DNA of 64,000 nt from NCBI RefSeq assembly GCF_047511655.1, contig NC_133397.1, forward strand, positions 18,005,501-18,069,500. Direction: 5' to 3'. Origin of the DNA: Castor canadensis. Its lineage: Eukaryota; Chordata; Mammalia; Rodentia; Castoridae. Below the pieces are notes generated by a model that was not told the origin of the DNA, did no database searches, and was given only the letters and a program-made list of their open reading frames with translations. A program made the position numbers and the translations under genes. This document shows positions 59,385 through 64,000 of this stretch, in pieces (within the stretch, counting starts at the first letter, position 1; the number at the start of each line of letters is the position of its first letter).

Positions 59385-59575
59385 AGTTGGAGTAAGGTGG
59401 CTCTAGTTTTCCAAAATCATTCTCATAAAATAACCTTGAGCAAGTTACATTCTTTCTCTTAGCGTCTGTCCCTCCTCTATAAAATGAAGATAATGATAGT
59501 GTCTACAGGGTTGTTGTAAGTATTAAATGAGCTAATGGCCCACAATCTGCCATGCTGAGAGGCTCAAATCATGGG
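59385..59575 (+). mobile_element. MIR
   Basis: Well kept core in sense: ATAACCTTGAGCAAGTTACA, TATAAAATGAAGATAATGAT, AGTGTCTACAGGGTTGTTGT and AAGTATTAAATGAGCTAATG. Confidence 0.8.
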
Positions 59576-59727
59576 TCTTACTATTGCACATACACCATTT
59601 AGAAATAATTGTGAAGCATCAGATGAGTTCTTGGCAGAGAACAATCTAATAGCACATGCTGTTGAATCTCTAAAGTAGTCATTGGTGACCTATTAAATTA
59701 GGACATTACCCACTTGCCAGGTTTATT

Positions 59728-59850
59728 CATTTGCTTGTTCACTGGGTGCCTACATGAGCATTTAGTGGGTGCCTTACTCAGTGCAATATGCTATACAAGG
59801 CACTAGAGATACAGAGGTGATTTTGATGTGGACTCTGTCCTTGAAATATT
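59728..59850 (-). mobile_element. L2 3' end, antisense
   Basis: Reversed L2 tail: TTCATTTGCTTGTTCACTGG, GTGGGTGCCTTACTCAGTGC and GGCACTAGAGATACAGAGGT, then GACTCTGTCCTTGAA. Confidence 0.55.
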
Positions 59851-62800
59851 CTCCCAGAAAAGTAATTGCACTCAACTGATCGGGATCCCAGTAGAAGTGC
59901 TTACAAGGTAGCCCAGAAAACGGATTGAGCCCCACCTTTCTGAAACCAAATGAGTTTTAAAGCATCAGAGAGTAAGGTGAATCACCAAACTATATTTGTT
60001 TCATTTCCCAGGTTTCTATCATCAGGCTCATGATGAAATAACACCAGGAAAATCTGTTCTCTTCTAATATGTGCAAACAAATTCAGAAATGACATATTGC
60101 AAAGGTAGGTCATACCTGATTTAACATGCTCTGGCTTCCTCCTAAACATTGATCCCTTCTTTTGTTTGTTTCCTCTTGCTTCCTGCTTCCCTAGGACCTG
60201 CCAGAGAAATAAAGCAATGGATACACACAGGCCACTCACTCTAGTGGTGCTTCTATTTTTGAAGGACAATGAAGGGGAATTTTAGGGTGGGTTTAACTTA
60301 TGATTTTGCTTCTGAGTGAGATCAGGTGGCACTTAGAGTAGACGGAGAATCATATGAAGTTTTCACTTACCAGAAATGGAAAATGTTTTATGACGAAGAT
60401 GAACTTAAAAAAATGGGATAAATGCCACTAAGAATGTTGTCAGGAGTGACAGGAAGGATGCAACTCTCCACTTTCTTGGACATTTGGGAAGACTGAGACT
60501 CTGGAGGCTTTGCCAAGGCCATGTTTGAGCTGATGCAAAGAACCTGGAGATTTTCTTTTCTACTGTGAGGGTGCAGTGCCACCTGTGATCTTCTTGATCT
60601 CAGGACACTTTCAGCAATCTAGCAATCTCTGAGGATCTTCAAAGAACATCTATTTATTTCGGCAGAATTTTCCAATGGCTACTTTTCTGTCTAGCTTGTT
60701 CTCCTACCTTCAGGCCACCACCTGTTTATTTATGGTCCACTTTATTGCTGTGATGGACTTTAAGAATGATTTCTTCCAAATTGCAATAGTCAAGAGTTGA
60801 AACTAGAACCTGAAGCCAATGTTTTCCTCCCCAGTGCTATGCTTCTTGCATTATTATTCTTCCACTTCTTTTTGTCCATTTTCGGCTTCCATCCCAGCTC
60901 CATCTATTTTCCAGCAGAATATTATGTAACACAAAGCATTCAATAAATATTTTTTAGCTTTAGCAAAAAGCAATGATTTGACAATAGACAAAACAAATAA
61001 GCCTAATAGAAAGATAATGTTACAGAGTACAGAGAATAAAATGGATCTTAGCAGAAACACAGAATTAACTGGAGCATCTTTTTGATCTACTTTGTCCAAC
61101 TTTAAAGGAAATGAGCTTTAAAAAAAAGCTTTAAGTTTGCATTTTACCTCCTTGATTTGTGCCTACCTTTCTAAGTTTCTCTCTGTTGTCTTTCTGGGGC
61201 AGATTTCTCTGCAGCTTGTAATTGTGCCTTTATGGATCCACAACGCCTCTGTAGCCTTGGTAGATGACTGTTCCCTTACCGTGTCTACAGCTCCAAAACA
61301 CTTTGTTCTTTTCCTCCCTTGGGAGTGCCTGGGATATGTAGATAGAGATGGCTCTCTACACAGCTGACTTCCTCTGCCCTGACTTAGATTCAGTATAAGA
61401 CTTTGCAGCCAAAAATTAAATGTAAGTCTTGCTAAAGCTGCTTTGAAACCTATGGTTGCTAAGGGAAGAAGAATTCAGTGGGCTGGGGGCTGAGGATGAG
61501 GTGGGATAATCAAAATGTAGTTTTTGTGGGACCTAGCTGAAACTCATTCTCAAAGACCCCTTACTCTCCATCTTGCTCTGGTGTTACCTAAATCTTTGCA
61601 TCATCTCCCTGACCCTCAGCTACTCTAGGTTCCGGGTGGCTCACAATGGCTCTGTCATTTCCTGGACATTGTTGTCTGGATTTCAGATCCACATACCCCT
61701 GTCCAAGTTGCTATATTTCATCTAACATAATCCTGCCCTTTTTGTTTTCAAGACCTCTTGTACTTATTTCCCATCCATTGCCACTTGCTCAGGTAGAGCC
61801 TTCAGAATGTTCACTCATTGCTCTCTCCATTGACCAGCTTTCCCCTCCAGCTGCCAAACTACCGACTCTATAAGAGAGACAGCCTCTTCCATATGCCTGC
61901 CGTCTGGTCAAGGACCTTCAGTGGCTCCGACTGCCTTTGGCAAGGCCCTCAAGGACTGTTGCTGATTGATGGGTCACTCTGCAAACTCTGCATGGTGCCT
62001 GTGTTTACGAGGCCCTGACACAGCTTTTAATGACCACTCACATTAATCTCTCTCTCCAAAAAGGTCTTTGGAGATATTTAATGTGCAGCCTGTGTCTCTT
62101 TCAAGTAGACTGGCATGCCTGAGAGGTGGAAGTAACTGCAGAGAAACTGTTGAGTTTAAATAACACTTTGAATGGCATGCCTTCACTGGGGATATTTTAC
62201 CAAACTGATCAGCTTTCTTGAAAGTGGAATCTGCCTTCATTTTTAGCATCACTCCTAAATTTAAATGCTGTTGGTGTTTCGGAACACTTCAATGTTCCTT
62301 ATGACAGCAAGAGCAAAGTCTAATTATGGAAAGATAAAAATGAGTTCCAACTTTTCTTACTTTTCCCCAGGATGTCGCAACCCTAAATGCTTTGCAAGTT
62401 CAGAATTTTTGAGTCACTATTATGGCACAGGAGAAAAGTTTATATTATTAAATCTACTCTTAGCTGTACAATTTCTTCAGAGACCCAGAGCCTTTCCTGC
62501 CTTTACAAATCTAAAGAAATTGGATAAAGAGACAATAACCTGAGTGTTCCCGGAGACACCAGATAGTTTGATCTATTTTTACTGCAGCCTATTTCCAAGG
62601 GCAACGCATTTCTGATTTTTTTAATCAAATGGTGTGAATAGAAAGTTGCAGCCTGACCCCTGGAGCAGACACCACAGGATGTCAACAGCAGCTGTGAATC
62701 GTGTGAACACAAAAGAGGAGTTGTCTTGGTCTTACTATGGGAAATAACACTGACCCTACAATGAGGAAGCAGATTCCCATTTCAAAGAGCAAGAGGCATT

Positions 62801-63349
62801 GTTTTACATTTGGGATTGTTGCATTTTAATCTGCTATTGGCCAGGAGGGTACTGCACCTAGCTAAGTGCAAGATTCAGAGCATCCAACTTCTCTGTGTTG
62901 TCAAATTTTCCTTTATTGAGTGAGCACCACAGATAGAAGTTACTAAGAAATCTCAGTGAAATGGAGAAACATAGGGCAATCAAGCATAGAAAAAAATCAC
63001 ATTTGTATTTGTTTCTGAACAGCAGAGGTAACCATTAGCAAATTTGTAAATCAAAGTCTTATTAATACTTATAGTGTAATTAGGGTCACCATTTCTTTGT
63101 TTTAAAGTGGGACTTTTGAGTTTCAAATTTAAGAATCTCCAGGCCTAAAACAATTCTAGGCATATTATATGGAGTGTAAAAGTATTTATTGGTTGATTGA
63201 TACAAAACAGGAGAAAACACTCAAGTAATTCCCTTTTCACTCTTGAGTTAGGCCCATCTTGTGTGTTCTTGTGACAATCCTTTCTTCTCTCCAAATCTTT
63301 TGCAAAACCCGGGATCACTTGTTTGTTTTTTGGTTTCCTTTCTAGTTGC
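59851..63349. other. unique sequence, no gene seen
   Basis: About 3.5 kb without a recognised gene. A C/T-rich part at about 61550-62030 could be decayed L2 in sense orientation, but the match is too weak to list. Confidence 0.4.
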
Positions 63350-63465
63350 TGAATTCTCAGAAGGCCAAGGTTATGTTTGTCTTATCATTGTTCTGTGTGA
63401 TCAAAGCTTCTAGAATGGTGCTTGGTGTATTGTGCATATGCAATAAACAAGTTGAATGAATGAAT
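63350..63465 (+). mobile_element. L2 3' end
   Basis: TTATGTTTGTCTTATCATTG, TAGAATGGTGCTTGGTGTAT and ATAAACAAGTTGAATGAATG at the end, the classic L2 tail order. Confidence 0.6.
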
Positions 63466-64000
63466 TCGATTTTATGAACTTGGATATTGAGTACGTAAGG
63501 TTTCAGTATGAAATCTTCATTTACTCAAGGTCTGTCATCACAGTGACTTTTTGTCTGAGTTTCTGAGTTCAAATATCTATCCTTTTTTCTGTACTACATC
63601 ACCTTACCATCAAGGCACAGAGTTCATATGGCTAAGAAGAATGAGACCCTTGCCTTTCCATCCCAAAGGGAAAAGAACAAAAACATAGCTCTATTAGTCA
63701 TGTTCACCCGTAAGCAGGAGCAGAAGTTAGTTGAAGGAGAGCTCTAGTGGCCTCAGGAGGTTTAGTAGTTGGGGTGATAGGCAGAGCAGAGGACAGTGCA
63801 TGAAGATGCAGGAGGCACCTGGCTCAGGGAACAAGTTGAGGACTCCCTAATTTCTGGGAAATAGGCATATGGCCAAAGACAAGAGAGTCCAAGTTCTAAA
63901 TCTGTGGACACCAAATTGAGGTAGTGGGGTAGTCTCTGATGAGGGTTCTTGTCCTTAATGATTTCTGGACATTTGAAAAACCCCCTGGAATTTAGCTGTC
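63466..64000. other. unique sequence
   Basis: No repeat or gene recognised up to the window edge. Confidence 0.4.

Noticed and set aside
61550-62030. Sense L2 fragment
   Set aside because: Only loose compositional similarity; no ordered landmarks could be matched with confidence.

Overview
The window is mammalian nuclear DNA, almost certainly from a rodent outside the mouse/rat group. It is AT-rich, has no dense ORFs and no CpG island, and is packed with interspersed repeats of several ages: MIR and L2 (ancient mammalian), MLT1/MaLR LTRs and a MER2 DNA transposon (older placental), old and younger L1 copies, and SINEs that join a 7SL-derived B1 unit to a tRNA-like ID unit. B1-ID dimers are known from squirrel-, beaver- and dormouse-related rodents. 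The ID tail wording and the L1 3' end resemble what I remember of beaver (Castor); that species guess is from memory and unproven. I see no intact host protein-coding gene and no RNA gene. The window looks intergenic or deep-intronic.

Layout. 0-12.4 kb: mostly unique sequence with an L1 3' scrap, MLT1 LTRs, antisense L2 blocks and a 200-bp direct duplication 884 bp apart (8.1/9.0 kb). 12.46-23.66 kb: an old, almost full-length L1 on the minus strand, cut in two by a younger 5'-truncated minus-strand L1 (13.72-18.51 kb) flanked by a degenerate 17-bp target-site duplication. 24.7-26.8 kb: a minus-strand, intronless, badly mutated copy of cyclin L2 mRNA (CCNL2 processed pseudogene). 27.9-28.7 kb: an unassigned stretch with splice-like signals on the minus strand. 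28.7-45 kb: SINEs (two with clear target-site duplications), MLT1/MaLR LTRs (one carrying a SINE), antisense L2, MER2, an ancient sense L1 invaded by a multimeric SINE, and an L1 3' end. 45.58-45.81 kb: a 27-bp minisatellite of about 8.8 copies. 46.2-47.5 kb: an ancient antisense L1 with TA-rich microsatellites. 50.56-51.71 kb: the best preserved L1 here, with an open ORF2 C-terminus. 51.9-55.4 kb: an MLT1 with a nested B1, L2 pieces and an antisense MaLR LTR. 55.4-64 kb: mainly unique DNA with MIR and L2 remnants.

No genes here act together. The information in the window is its insertion history: L2/MIR first, then the old L1 and MaLR LTRs, then the cyclin L2 retrocopy, B1-ID SINEs and the younger L1s. 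Repeat names come from recalled consensus sequences without alignment, so outer boundaries are approximate to tens of bases unless a target-site duplication is given.
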